Source: Henckelia pumila (lineage: Eukaryota > Streptophyta > Magnoliopsida > Lamiales > Gesneriaceae). Taken from it: a stretch of DNA of 64,000 bases. The translations under genes were made by a program, and so were the position numbers. The notes under the pieces are model-generated. The model searched no databases and was not told where the DNA came from. It was given only the letters and a program-made list of their open reading frames with translations. Location of the stretch: contig NW_027331833.1 of the NCBI RefSeq assembly GCF_033568475.1, positions 3,596,001 to 3,660,000 on the forward strand, read 5' to 3'. This document shows, in pieces, positions 53,255 to 64,000 of the stretch. Each line of letters starts with the position of its first letter. The stretch's first letter is position 1.

Positions 53255-56125
53255 TGTAACATCCGAAAATTTTAATACGTAAATTTGCATGCATAATTAA
53301 GGAAAATAATTATTTAAAATTTATATTTGGGTTAAATGACAATTATGTGTTATTATGTGAATTATATGCATGATTTAATTTATTTTAACATTTAACCCGC
53401 TATTTTAGAATTTTTAGATTTTTAAGGAAATTATTGGTTTTGATCGCGTAGACGGGACCGTGGACGGACGAGATACCAAAATTCTTAGCCAAAAATATTT
53501 TATGAGTTTTATGAGCCTTAAAATAATATTTTAAGGTATTTTGTCAAGAAAATTTTAGTATTTAATTATATATTTATTTAAGGGTTGAATTTTAGCCAAA
53601 ATAAGTCATTTTAATGACTTTTTTTAATATTTAAAAATCCCTTAAGTTTTAATTTCGGGATTTAGCATTTTCCCATCAGATTATTATTATTTATTAAGGG
53701 TTTTTAAATATTATTTTTATAGAATAATGTTATATTATTTAATAATATATTTTTTAACCTATTATCTAACCTACCCAACCCCACAACCCACTACCAAGCC
53801 GTCACTTTCATCCTGTTCAACATCTTCCTCCATCAGATTCTTCTTCATCCTCTAGAAACCTCCATAGCCGTGCATTCAAGATTTATTAGAGTTCTTCACC
53901 GTCTCATCGTCCCGGTGTCCGAATACGCATTAGTCTTCGTAAATTAAATACAAGGCATGTTTAATCTTTTCTTTTCTCACCATATAAGCTATTTACATGA
54001 TTTTATGTCAGATCATCATGTTTTTATATGCCTTTGATTGATTTTATGCGAGAACTTGTGGAGTTTATTTCACTGCCCTTGTTTTTTGGCTTGGCTCATG
54101 ACATATTCACGTTTTTCTTGCCATGGGAGGGTCCAGCCGGTGGTCAGGCATGTAGGGGCATGTGTGAGGGTCTCTAGGGTCTGGTAGGCTGAGTGGTTCG
54201 AACCAAGAAGAGGCAGAAACGAAGCTGGGCTAGCTGGAGTGGCTTGTGGCGCACAGATTAGGGTTTCATGGAAGAACATGTCGTTCTCCACCTGTGGGGC
54301 ACGACTTAGGCTGAGTCTGGGCAGGTTCGATTCGCCCAGATGTTGCCCAAGTTAGGTAGGTGTGGCTCCAGCCAAGGGTGGCCGGAGTAGGCGGGATGAT
54401 TGAAAGAATGGGACCTGCTACAGTAGGCTCGCGAGCTGGGGGTTTGGTTGGATTCAGCTGTCATGAACGTGCCATGTAGGGCTTGACTCGGGGCAGGGCA
54501 TGGTCAGGGTTGACCTCCTGGACCCTGGGGAGGTCCAAGTGGCGGCGCTCCGGCCGGTGGCGGCCGGAGCAGGGAGTAAGAAGGAAAGGAACGGGGGCTG
54601 CCAGAATTTGCATGAGAGAAGGAGCTAGGCTTGGGGGTTCGGGCAGCTGGGCACGTACTTGGGTAGGGTCTTCCCGGGTCGGGTTTGATGTTATTCGAGT
54701 CATGGGTCATGTCAGGTTGGTCCGGGTCCGGGTTAGGTGGGCCGGGCTCGGGTATTTTTTATTTTTAAGTATTTAATGATTTATGATGTTTTTAGGCCAA
54801 TTAAATAGTTAGAAAATTATTTGGGCTTCCAAATAATTTTATTTGGGCCTTAAATAATTTATTTAAGTTAGCCCAATGATTTTTACGGGCTTGGGAGCCC
54901 ATAGGAATTTTTAGGCCAGTCAGTGATTTTATTGGGCCAGTCCAGGAATTTTTATGAATTAATTAGTTATTGGGCCCAAATATTTTTATTTAAGCCCAAT
55001 AACATTTAAGTACTTTATTTTAGTAAAAATTATAATTTTTAAAATTATTTATTTAATTATGGGCTTTAAGTTAGTTAATGGGCTTTAAGTCAGTTAAGGG
55101 GTTTAGTAGAGAGACCAGCAGTCTGGACCAACCCATGAAAAATAAATGAGTCCGAAATATATATTTAATTATTTTATGCATAAATTTTATATTTTAAGTA
55201 TAAGTATATTTATTATGAAAATAAATTAAATATATATTACGGACATATTTTCAGTGCATGCATTCATGAAATTTCTTATGTATATAATTATGTAAATGAT
55301 GAGCAATAAAATATTTTGGTGGAAATTGAAGTATGTGTGACATAGGGGTGGTTTTCCACCATATGATTCGGTAGTTTTACTACCATAGGGGTGGTTATCC
55401 ACCATATGATTCGGTAGTTTACTACCATAGGAGGTGATTTATCACCGTCATCGTACGTTGGTTTATGAGACTGATCAGTCGACACATGAGCGTCACACTT
55501 ATGGATAGGACCATCTTCAGGTTTCAAAAGCATTGCTCAATTATGTTATATATGATAAAGAAATAATATGTTTATGATTATGGTTATGATTCAGTTTATG
55601 ATTCAGCAGTTTTATTATGTGATGAAAATATTTCCATGCATGCTCATGTACATGTATATGTATTAGTAATTATGTGATGCATTATTTTTAACCTTGTTAT
55701 AAAGGATTAGACATGTTGAGCCCCTAGGCTCACTACGCTTATATGGTGCAGGTGAGATAGATGACCTTTATGTAGCTCCTACCGGTGGTGAGGACGTATG
55801 AGTTCACGGAGCAGTGGACCCCGTGACCGTCGTAGATTTTAGTTGATGTTAAAGAAACATTTATTTTATTATGCTGAGTTTTTTAAACAAGTTCATCTTT
55901 TTATTATTTTAATTATGGGAATTTTGAATTATCAAACTTAGTATTTTTAATTCTTGCATAAGGATATTTTCAGCAATTAATTAAGTTATTTTTATGTAGT
56001 AAAATTATTTCTTTTATGTTTATACATATATGTATGGGCGTATATGTATAGTATTATTTATAGATTATTTCAAAAAAAAAAATAATAATTTCCACATTTA
56101 AGTTTAAAGAGTTCTAGATGTTTCA
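53255..56125 (+). repeat. gypsy-3 3' LTR, 2,871 bp
   Basis: Same termini and near-identical sequence to the 5' LTR; followed by TSD TTACT. Confidence 0.95.
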
Positions 56126-56464
56126 TTACTACTGCACCTGTGCTAGCTTTACCTTCTGGACCAGGAGGTTATATTGTTTATGCTGATGCTTTTGGTCAGG
56201 GACTAGGATGTGTTTTGACACAGCGCGGACATGTTATAGCTTATGCTTCTCGATAGCTGAAGACGCATGAGATGAATTATCTAGTGCATGATCTCGAGTT
56301 AGCCGCCATTGTATTTGCACTCAAGATTTGGAGGCATTATCTTTATGACGAGAAGTTTGAAATATTCACGGATCATAAGAGTCTGAAATATTTATTCACT
56401 CAGGTGGAGTTGAATATGCGACAGAGACGCTGGATGGACTTATTAAATTATCCAGTGCATGATC
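56126..56464 (+). pseudogene. gypsy-2 RNase H remnant (continuation)
   Basis: Resumes the gypsy-2 frame after the third element: GGYIVYADAFGQGLGCVL, a TAG, then [28 protein letters not shown] and [12 protein letters not shown]. It ends with a short duplicated piece (ATCCAGTGCATGATCTCGAG) and loss of integrase and the 3' LTR. Confidence 0.88.
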
Positions 56465-57202
56465 TCGAGTAACACAGATTCCATTTTAAGATAACTCATT
56501 AAAAAGACATAGCCCAATATTAAATTTAAAAAAATTAATTTAAATATTTTCTGTTCATGATTAATCAAGTTTGATCTAGTCTTCAAGTTCGGTTTGAACA
56601 ATTTAACATCAAAATATTTGAGTTGTGCTTGGAGTTGATGTTCGAAACTTAATTGTTTTATTATCAAATACATATATATAACCAAATGAGCATCTGACAA
56701 ATAAAAAAAAGAGAAGCTTCTCAAAAGTGAAGTTAATCGATAATTATTATCGATCAACAATTTCATAGGATATATTAAATGAGCTAGCTATGTTATTAAT
56801 TGACAAAGAAATAGTTCGACAATTAGATTGTACAAATTTGATAAATATTGCATATCTAAAATAAGTAAATAACTAAACGAGTCATATTTATGTAATTATT
56901 TCAAATATTTGTTGAATTGTTATTGATGTAATAAATCGTTTCAATGGTATGTATTGTTTATTGTATTTGTTATTTGTCAACTGAATTTTCTAGTTATTTA
57001 CAACAACAAGATGACCCATTTTTGTTATTTTTCGCCTTAGGGCTCATCGAATACAGGCACCGTTCTTGACGATGAGTATTTTTAATAAAAATATTGTAAA
57101 ATAATTTATTTATATTGGTATGACAAATATAAAAAAAAAAATTAAAAAAAAGAGCCTTCCAAAAAAAAACCAGAAGAACTTAGCGAAAATGTTTCCAAAA
57201 TA

Positions 57203-57287
57203 TGGGGTGAGAGAGGCTCGAACTCTCGACCTCAGGATTACTCAGAAGCTATGAGACCTACGCGCTAGCCAACTGCGCCACCACCCC
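57203..57287 (-). tRNA. tRNA-Met (CAT), elongator, with short intron
   Basis: The minus strand reads GGGGTGGTGGCGCAGTTGG ... GCGCG, anticodon loop CTCATA with CAT, an intron of about 11 nt (GCTTCTGAGT-like) after the base 3' of the anticodon, then AATCCTGAGGTC, the T arm GAGAG-TTCGAGC-CTCTC, and the acceptor strand TCACCCC with discriminator A. Acceptor, D and T stems pair. Plant elongator tRNA-Met genes typically carry an intron here. A short T run follows the 3' end only weakly. Likely functional. Confidence 0.92.
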
Positions 57288-57754
57288 TTTGTTGTTATAT
57301 TTACAATTGTATTATTTATAAAATATATTTCATTTATTTATTATTCACAAATCTATTTTTTTCCCGCAATAGAAAATTGCCATATTACGAAAATAATACA
57401 TGGTCCCCTAAAAAGCAAGCTGGTAAATTTCACACAATTTGCAGGATCAACTGTCTTTCTCTTTCACGGTTATATTGTAATCTTTATATTTCCAAATCAT
57501 TATGTTATTAGTGGATCGTCGTTCATCCGATATTTGTACCCGTAAAAAAAATAGAGAATGCAAGAATAGGATTGTTTTTAAATTTAAATGAAATTTATTA
57601 ATTTTTTTAGTTGAAATGATAGAAAGAGAAAATAAAATGTAAAGAAATATGTGTTATACATAATTGCATGGTTAGACGTCATTTGAAAATTTATTATAAA
57701 GTTTCACTACGATTCCAAAGTTATTCGGTAAAATAGAGTTTAACTCTAATAAAT

Positions 57755-57757
<3 letters not shown>

Positions 57758-57805
<48 letters not shown>
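57758..57805. repeat. (TA)n microsatellite in copy B
   Basis: Uninterrupted TA tract corresponding to the MITE-disrupted tract at 19.44-19.66 kb. Confidence 0.95.
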
Positions 57806-57808
<3 letters not shown>

Positions 57809-58812
57809 GTTTAGTTTATGGAATATACACAAAACACATGTATATTTTCACAACTTGGTTGAGAAAAACTTCCATATTCATATTTTGCAGATGATTCATT
57901 TCAATCTCGATTTCATTCAATGGACTAGTTTGAATTTTCAGTGTCATGCAATAATTTTATTTATTTTTAAAGGGAACACAACATGTAACTTGTCCAAAAT
58001 TTAATTTCCAGCTATAAAGCAAAGTATTAATCCACCAACTTTAATATTGTCTCTAAATTCTTTAATTTATTCTTTAACTTTTCCGCAAAAAGGCACTTTT
58101 CTCCTACATGGTCATGGGATTATGTGAACCGGCATGTTACAATATTTTGCTCTTGAAAGGGTTGATTAATTGGTCAGAAATGTGTGCATTTTTCCCGCAT
58201 CGCATTAAATGTTAACCAAACAAAAAAGTTTATGCCACCTCCGTTCCAATTATACAAGTTTGTTCATTTTTCCGATTGTTTCGAATATATGTAGTCATAT
58301 TTTTACATTTAATTGCACTTTTTTTGTTTTACTAACATATCCTTAAGTTTTGAAAAATATAAAATTATTTTTTAATGCAATAAATAAACTAAAATAGGAA
58401 GTTTTTATATAAACTTGTTTTTCTAATGTTTTTTTAATATACGTGAAAAAAATAAACTTGAATAAAACTTCCACGGACAGAGAAAAGAATTGCCTTTAGT
58501 CACCCAAAGCCAATGTATTTCTCATCTTCTCATGCTTGGGAATTCTATATTTTGGAATATAGTCATATTGAAAAATTTCATGTTATCTTTGGGTTATTAT
58601 CCTAAAAGTGCATTTGAAGATGAACATTTATCAATAAATTTGTATTCATTTATTTTTCAGTAGATCACCTGTACCTCAAGATTTTGGGCAGTTTGAAAAG
58701 TCTTAAAAGAGAGAAAATTAGCTCTTTTTATATCACATGGTAATTACAATTATTAGTAATCCAAAACCTTGCAAAATTTGTATTTTTTTAAAGAAATATA
58801 ATTTAAAAAATC

Positions 58813-59650
58813 AGTTAAGCAAAATGGGTGGCTTAGCTTTTGATCATCCCTTTGTTTGCCACATGCACTATGTCTAGATCTTTCTAATCCCCTTTGTGGT
58901 AGCCCCTTCCTAACAACTTCTCTCTAATCAAACTTGGATGATTAACAACATAATAATTATTTACTTTAAATTAAAAACTTACGCATAAAACATGATTTTT
59001 TCTACATTAATAAACCTCATCCTTTGAAAGATAGACCAAAATTTTGGATCCTTTCCCAATTAAGCATAGATTAGCAAGATTCGATCATTAACCAAATTTA
59101 CAAAGATGAACCTACGGTGAATTTTTTTTTGATTTGCTTCATCACCAATTTTAGGTAGCAATTTTAATATATATTGTTATAATCAATTTTAGGTAGCATT
59201 TATAAGCGTAAATGAGCCAATGCTATCTTGCTCTTTTTGGTGATGGAATTGTGAAATTAATGTCCCATGCTGAGTCATCTCCACGCCAAACCTGATAGGA
59301 GAAATGGGCTAATCTACTCATCATTTGGTACTAACTTGGCAACTTTCGTGGTGTGAAATCTTTTCTGCTATTGAATAAGTTACACAAGGAACCATGAAAA
59401 TATTTACCTTTTTAGTTTGCTACCAAAGTGTGGTCATGAAAGAGATGGGACACCACAACCTTTTTTTTTTTTTTGTTCTTTTTCACTCTCTCTTATCGTT
59501 TGGTATGGTAATTATGGTGGTTGGAATTACCAGATGTAAGGCTCCCACCATCTTTCTCCACTTTGGAATTAATAATATTACCATCACATTAGGAATTAAT
59601 AGCTAGTCTATGTATCAAGCACTACTTTTTCACCTGAACTAAAAAATCTT
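58813..59650. other. intergenic DNA, no supported gene
   Basis: AT-rich with a poly-T run near 59,461-59,474. The frames present are short and lack recognisable domains. Confidence 0.45.
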
Positions 59651-59653
59651 TTA

Positions 59654-59864
59654 TGTTGTATTTTGATGGATGTATTTGAAATTAGGGATTTCGAATTTAT
59701 AGATTGTGTCTGAAATGAAATATTTGAAACTGACTTTAGGTTGGGTTAGATTTCAAGTCTAAAAAATAATTAGTTTGAATTTGAGGATTTTGCCAAACAA
59801 ACCGATAAATTTGTTATAATGGTTTGAAATCTCTAGTTTCAAATCCACCGATCTAAATACAACA
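59654..59864. mobile_element. Tourist-like (PIF/Harbinger-type) MITE, 211 bp
   Basis: Ends TGTTGTATTTTGATGGAT and ATCTAAATACAACA are inverted repeats; TTA duplications at 59,651-59,653 and 59,865-59,867. No coding capacity. Confidence 0.82.
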
Positions 59865-59869
59865 TTAAA

Positions 59870-61940
59870 TTTTCGTGTCACATGTACTTGATGAATTCCG
59901 TGCATACTATACCAAGAAAATGATTCCCCGTATGCCATGGATAAGACTAGAACCCTATAGCAAATTGTGTAGCATAAGAGGAGCCACCGAGATAATTAAT
60001 ATAACAAAAAACTCAACTAGTTTTGATTTCGACAATTAATTTAACAAGAAAGTTACCTCCTTTGTAAAAACCAAGAACTTAACTAGTCAATAGGTTCTTG
60101 AAATGCTCAAAATACTCATGGCCCTAAGAGAGGATCATGTGTGCACTAATAGAAGCGATCTAATTAAGTCATTTTTCCCATTTCAAAAACAGTACAAAAA
60201 GATTAGGATATTAAAAACTTTCCAGATTGCTAAACTTGAAGATGAAACACCCCATGTGACACCAACTTCTTAATTATAATGTAGATGGTTAATCATTCAT
60301 TACCACTTTATAGGCATTCCCTTGTTAAAAACGAATAAAATTAGTACAAATTAAATAAAATTATACATCTACCGACGGATCCGATTAAATAGCCTATGAA
60401 AATGTGTTGTTAAGATAATAAAATATATATTGGACACGAGGATTCATGAAATTTTTTAAGAAAAAGAGTAGCAAAATCTGTATTTTAATCAAAATTAAAT
60501 AAAAATGGTAGTCCTTTAATTTGTTGCAAGGTGAATATGGTAAAATGGACAACTCACTTTCTAGTTGGGTGGTAAGCTAATGGCCTAGATTTGAGTCATT
60601 GTTGGCAGTGGCTGATCAGTGAGAGGATATTCTTTCTAGTTATATTCTATATTTTTAAGGTAGTTGCATGTTTGTCTGTAACATGTAACAAATATAGATT
60701 TCAAGAAATAGAGGGTTTTTAATTTTAGTCTCTATATTAATTCCCAGGCTCTGTTATTGGTGCTAGAAAGGGAAGAATCCTTGTACATGATGACGCTGTA
60801 TCCGTTATGTGTCACCATTTTTTTATGACATTGCACCGTCACAGCCGTGGGAATCACAAAAGCCATAAGAGACTTGAGTTATGGGTGTTTAAATCATTAG
60901 ATAATAGCATTTTATTTTTCATTTTTATTTTCTTGTGGGTGAGAGTTTATACGAATCTCGTACTCGAAACATGTTAACATCAGTTGTTACACGACAAGGG
61001 ATATGTGGCTATAATTAACATTTGATTTTGTTTTGATAGATACATGGAAATAAAAATTTTAGGTTAACGCAATAGCTTGCAAATTAGTTAAAATCGTGGA
61101 CAATAGGCTCACCCAAAACACTGTTGGTATAAAAAATTAAACAATTGATCGAACACTTAACTACTTCATCATTTCAAATACTTTATTCGAGCAATTGATC
61201 ATGTTATGTATATGTTCATTTAGATGGAGTTCGGTACATATTTATAAATAAAATTACTAATGAGCGGAATGTGATGATGATACTTTAGATATATGTTAAA
61301 TTACTGATAATGATGTCAATAAATGATTTCTCGATATAACAATTCAGATAAATTGTTATTCAGATATAGTTACTCGCCCATAATGTATGTGTGACGATTA
61401 GTACAAACAAAAGCCACATTGTATCAAATATCATGGGGCTCCCAGAACCATCGTACGTATTGGTCCCTTACAAACAACAATTTGATTTTCAAAAAAGCAA
61501 ACAAGAAGCTAACAACATTTCGATTGTAAATTTTTTTTTTTTTTGGAGAAATAAAATATTTCATTAAACATCTAGCGTGTTGAGATTTACAGATGAGCTT
61601 ATATACAAAAAAAAAAATAAAAAAATCATTATCCTCGATGAACTTTCTCTGTGGAAAAAAATGAAGAGCTAACATGTGAGTTTCTATGTTATCAAAACAC
61701 ATGCAATCTTGGGTCTGAAATCTAAAAAGTCTTGATCCAAGATGTCAAATAGAGGCCACAATGACATCTCTAATATCGATTGTTCAAGTAAATCTTTGTT
61801 ACATTTAACGAAAGTTTATTTAATCATAGTTGTTGCATATATATAAGCAAATCATCAACGTTGTTGCATTAATTCGGTCACTGATTCAGAGTTAAATTTC
61901 GTCAAACTAATTGCGACCGTTTTAATTAAATGTCAAGATT
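59870..61940. other. intergenic DNA, no supported gene
   Basis: No gene, tRNA or complete element recognised on either strand; short A/T homopolymer runs only. Confidence 0.45.
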
Positions 61941-61941
61941 A

Positions 61942-61960
61942 GGGGGGGGGGGGGGGGGGG
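61942..61960. repeat. poly-G run, 19 bases
   Basis: Uninterrupted G homopolymer about 440 bp upstream of the HIPP start codon, in otherwise AT-rich DNA. Confidence 0.95.
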
Positions 61961-62281
61961 AACTAGAGATAAAATAAAAATTAGAAATTTTTTTCTTCTG
62001 AAAAAAGAGTGACCTAAACCAAACTTTCTTGAAAAGAAGTAAAGTTTAGATTAAAATGAAATTCACATTCCCCCTCCCATACGCTTGTTGTTGCCCACCC
62101 ACCCTAAACATTTGGAACTAACTCCACAAATTAAACTAATCACATTAAAAAACACAAATTTTAAATTATTAATTAAAGAGGTCCCACATGTAATTAGTGG
62201 CCCTGCATGTGCTCTCCCTCCCCCTCCATTAAGCATTAAAATCCAAGCCGTCCATTCTTTATGATCTCACACATTTTGCCC

Positions 62282-62288
62282 ATATAAA
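62282..62288 (+). promoter_or_regulatory. TATA box of the HIPP gene
   Basis: ATATAAA within CATATAAAAGC, 116 bp upstream of the ATG, after pyrimidine-rich DNA; a typical plant TATA position leaving a 5' UTR of roughly 80 nt. Confidence 0.65.
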
Positions 62289-62403
62289 AGCTCGCTGATT
62301 CTCTCCATTAAACCTCCCCCACCTCCACATTTTCTACCCATAAATCTTCATAGTTCTTGTAAAAACTCACTTCGTTGGTTAAATTTATAGTTGGAAATTA
62401 ACT

Positions 62404-63890
62404 ATGGGCGAAGAAGAAAAAAAGGTCTTTGCATGATATAATTATGCTTGCTTAGCTTTACAGAAATAAAGTTTCTGTAAATTTAGCTGTATTAATATAT
62501 ACCACGTGATTAGTCTGATGAATGTGGATTTTATGATATGATTTCAAATGGGTGGTGTTGTGTCCATTTTTTTTTTTTAAAAAAAAAAAAGCTTTTTTTG
62601 ATTTGCAGGAACAAACTAGTCCAGAGGAGAAGAAAGAAGAGAAAACAGGGGAAGAGAAGAAAGAGGAGAAGAAGGAAGAGCCGAAACCTGATCAATCCCC
62701 TGTTGTTTTGTTCGTCGATTTGCATTGCGAGGGATGCGCGAAGAAAATCCAGCGGTACATTTCGAAAATCAAAGGTCTCCTAGTTTCTCTCCTGCGTCAT
62801 CCTTTCTTGGTTTCTTCAGAATATATATTTTTTAATTAAAAACAGAATTGATTTTTTTTTTTTGTTTTTGTTTTTCAGGAGTGGAGGAAGTGACGATTGA
62901 GATGGCTAAAAATGAAGTAACTATAAAGGGAGTTGTGGAGGCTCAAGCTGTGTGCAACATGCTCTCCCAGAGAACGAAGAGAAGGGCCAAAGTTTTGTCG
63001 CCCGCTGAAGGCGAACCTGTACCAGAAGTTGTTGCTCCACAGGTATTAATTATATTGTTGTCTCAATTAAGTTTCTTGCACTATTCATATTACTTAAGGG
63101 TAACGTCGTTAGCATCGACGATATTGTAGCTGATAACTTTTTGTTAAAGAGCCGAATATTCTAATGTTGTATTAACTTTTTTTCCTATGAAATTATAATA
63201 GGTTGCGGGAGTGAATACTGTGGAACTGACTGTGAACATGCATTGCCAAGCCTGTTCAGAGCAGCTCAAGAAAAGGATTCTCAAAATGAAAGGTGCTCAA
63301 TATATTATAATTCTAATATAATCTTTTTACATTATAATGTGATGAGTAACGCAGCAATTTAATTTATTTCGTATAATTTGGTCATGAAATAAATATATAT
63401 GTTTGACTTGTCAAAAATAGGTGTGAGAACAGCTGAGACAGAGTTGAGCTCGAGCAAAGTCACGGTAACGGGCACCATGGATGCCGATCGGCTCGTCGAC
63501 TACGTCTACCGGCACACCAAGAAGCAAGCCAAGATTGTTCCCCAGCCGGAACCGGAGAAGCCGCCGGAAGAGAAACCGAAGCCGGACGAGGAGAAATCGA
63601 AGCCAGAAGAGGAGAAAAAAGAGGAAGGGAAAGAGAAACCAGCTGCCACTGCTGATGGGGAAGCGCCGAAGCCCGGAGAGAATAAGGACCAGCCGCCGCA
63701 AGAGGAGAAGAAGGACGACGGCGTGGGGGCGGAGCAAGGCGGAGAAGATATCCAAACTAGTAATGTGGAGGAGCAATCCATGCATAGAATGATGTATTAT
63801 TATAATTACCAACCATCTTATGTGATTGAAAGAATTCCGGCTCCTCAGCTCTTTTCGGATGAGAATCCAAATGCATGCTGCATTGTATAA
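62404..63890 (+). CDS. heavy-metal-associated isoprenylated plant protein (HIPP), two HMA domains, five exons
   Basis: Exons 62,404-62,424, 62,609-62,774, 62,879-63,042, 63,202-63,292 and 63,421-63,890 have GT-AG junctions and agreeing phases, giving 303 residues. A Glu/Lys-rich N-terminus leads to HMA domain 1 (VVLFVDLHCEGCAKKIQRYI, metal-binding CxxC in CEGC; fold end VTIKGVVEAQAV). HMA domain 2 has NMHCQACSEQLKKRI (CQAC) and KVTVTGTMDADRLVDYVYRH. Then comes a long Pro/Glu/Lys-rich linker and a Tyr-rich C-terminus ending in CCIV, a CaaX box for prenylation. HIPPs are metallochaperone-like proteins that bind metals such as Cu, Zn or Cd and attach to membranes through the lipid. The start is the first ATG after the TATA box and opens the only in-phase splice chain. 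Closest in layout to two-HMA HIPPs of the HIPP5-9 kind. Intact. Confidence 0.95.
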
Positions 63891-64000
63891 TAAGGAAGAT
63901 AATCATTATACTTTTATTTTTCATATTTTATCAGCATTAATGAATTATATAAGAGCAAATTGGAGATAAATTCCCAAACCCAAACTTGACTTTGCCCTAA
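63891..64000 (+). other. 3' UTR of the HIPP gene
   Basis: AT-rich sequence directly after the stop, with AATGAATTATATAAG as a possible far-upstream polyadenylation region; transcript end not determinable. Confidence 0.45.

Larger units (their letters stand above)
47286..56125 (+). mobile_element. Ty3/gypsy retrotransposon 3 (chromovirus, Tekay/Del-like), 8,840 bp
   Basis: Two long LTRs (47,286-50,147 and 53,255-56,125) that are nearly identical by eye, TSD TTACT at 47,281-47,285 and 56,126-56,130, a perfect primer site at 50,150, and a polypurine tract before the 3' LTR. The internal region is only 3.1 kb: gag is intact, but protease, RT and most of RNase H are deleted. Integrase follows with a frameshift and two stops. 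LTR similarity marks it as the youngest large insertion in this block. Confidence 0.95.
42860..56490 (+). mobile_element. Ty3/gypsy retrotransposon 2 (same family as gypsy 1), heavily nested and deleted
   Basis: 5' LTR 42,860-45,977 (interrupted by a solo LTR), primer site 45,982-45,993, then pol-like sequence 46,085-47,285 continuing at 56,126-56,464 across the third element. gag and the protease start are deleted: the leader runs straight from ATGGC (gag start) into the protease segment. At the 3' side it ends in a rearranged junction: a repeated ATCCAGTGCATGATCTCGAG, then about 25 bp resembling the LTR start, then the segmental-duplication sequence. No 3' LTR. Confidence 0.85.
56490..58812. 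repeat. segmental duplication, copy B
   Basis: Homologous to 18,672-20,575. Compared with copy A it has an extra block (about 56,985-57,650) with the tRNA-Met gene and a further A/T-rich addition around 58,280-58,420. It lacks the palindromic MITE and about 130 bp near 18,840-18,990. Confidence 0.88.

Noticed and set aside
59394-59606. 70-codon frame starting MKIFTFLVCYQ
   Set aside because: Hydrophobic start resembles a signal peptide, but it includes a poly-T run and no family signature; no promoter or splice support.
63481-63812. Arg/Ser-rich and Leu/Phe-rich frames inside the last HIPP exon
   Set aside because: Alternate-frame shadows of the Pro/Glu/Lys-rich linker.

Overview
The window is a repeat-dense stretch of a flowering-plant nuclear genome, most likely a dicot. 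The evidence is two spliced plant genes with GT-AG introns (a stomatin-like protein and a HIPP-type metallochaperone), an intron-containing elongator tRNA-Met, Ty1/copia and Ty3/gypsy LTR retrotransposons, Helitrons, CACTA and Mutator-like DNA elements, many MITEs, and a relic of a plant pararetrovirus. The species cannot be read from the sequence alone.

Layout. 0-2.3 kb: minus-strand exon remnants of a plastid-type SAM methyltransferase pseudogene, and a possible small two-exon ORF. 3.07-3.34 kb: OVATE-family pseudogene. 3.5-4.4 kb: decayed caulimovirid coat-protein relic, cut by an LTR fragment (4.4-5.0 kb). 5.4-16.2 kb: one minus-strand copia element with a perfect TSD (GTTTC). It is split by a plus-strand gypsy element (9.25-14.49 kb) whose 3' part was lost together with part of the copia element. 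16.3-17.8 kb: non-autonomous CACTA element. 18.3-18.6 kb: foldback hairpin. 18.7-20.6 kb: first copy of a segmental duplication. 20.95-24.2 kb: intact nine-exon stomatin-like gene (minus). 24.5-24.9 kb: MITE upstream of it. 25.2-30.2 kb: remains of a Helitron (RPA-like and Rep-type reading frames) plus an LTR.

30.7-36.6 kb is the most interesting object. It is a non-autonomous Helitron with recognisable TC...hairpin-CTAG ends, and a related repeat copy a few hundred bases away preserves the unoccupied insertion site. It carries about five exons with introns of a captured translation factor eIF2-gamma gene. That captured fragment was later hit by an LTR element, now a solo LTR with TSD AGATG, and the Helitron also holds a MITE. 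Directly beyond its 3' end sits a three-copy array of about 420 bp units.

38-42.9 kb: MITE, RNase H1/viroplasmin-like pseudogene, and a Mutator transposase fragment (minus). 42.86-56.5 kb: a second gypsy element of the same family as the 9 kb one. Its 5' LTR contains a nested solo LTR (43,055-44,564, TSD GGTCA), and its pol is split by a third gypsy (Tekay/Del-like) element at 47,286-56,125 with TSD TTACT and two long near-identical LTRs. 56.5-58.8 kb: second copy of the segmental duplication, here holding a tRNA-Met gene absent from the first copy. 58.8-62.2 kb: AT-rich intergenic DNA with one Tourist-like MITE. 62.4-63.9 kb: intact five-exon HIPP gene (plus) with two HMA domains and a C-terminal CaaX box.

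Only the stomatin-like gene, the HIPP gene and the tRNA gene look functional. The rest is a layered record of insertions, for which target-site duplications and interrupted reading frames give a relative order. No operon-like or cooperating gene set is present.
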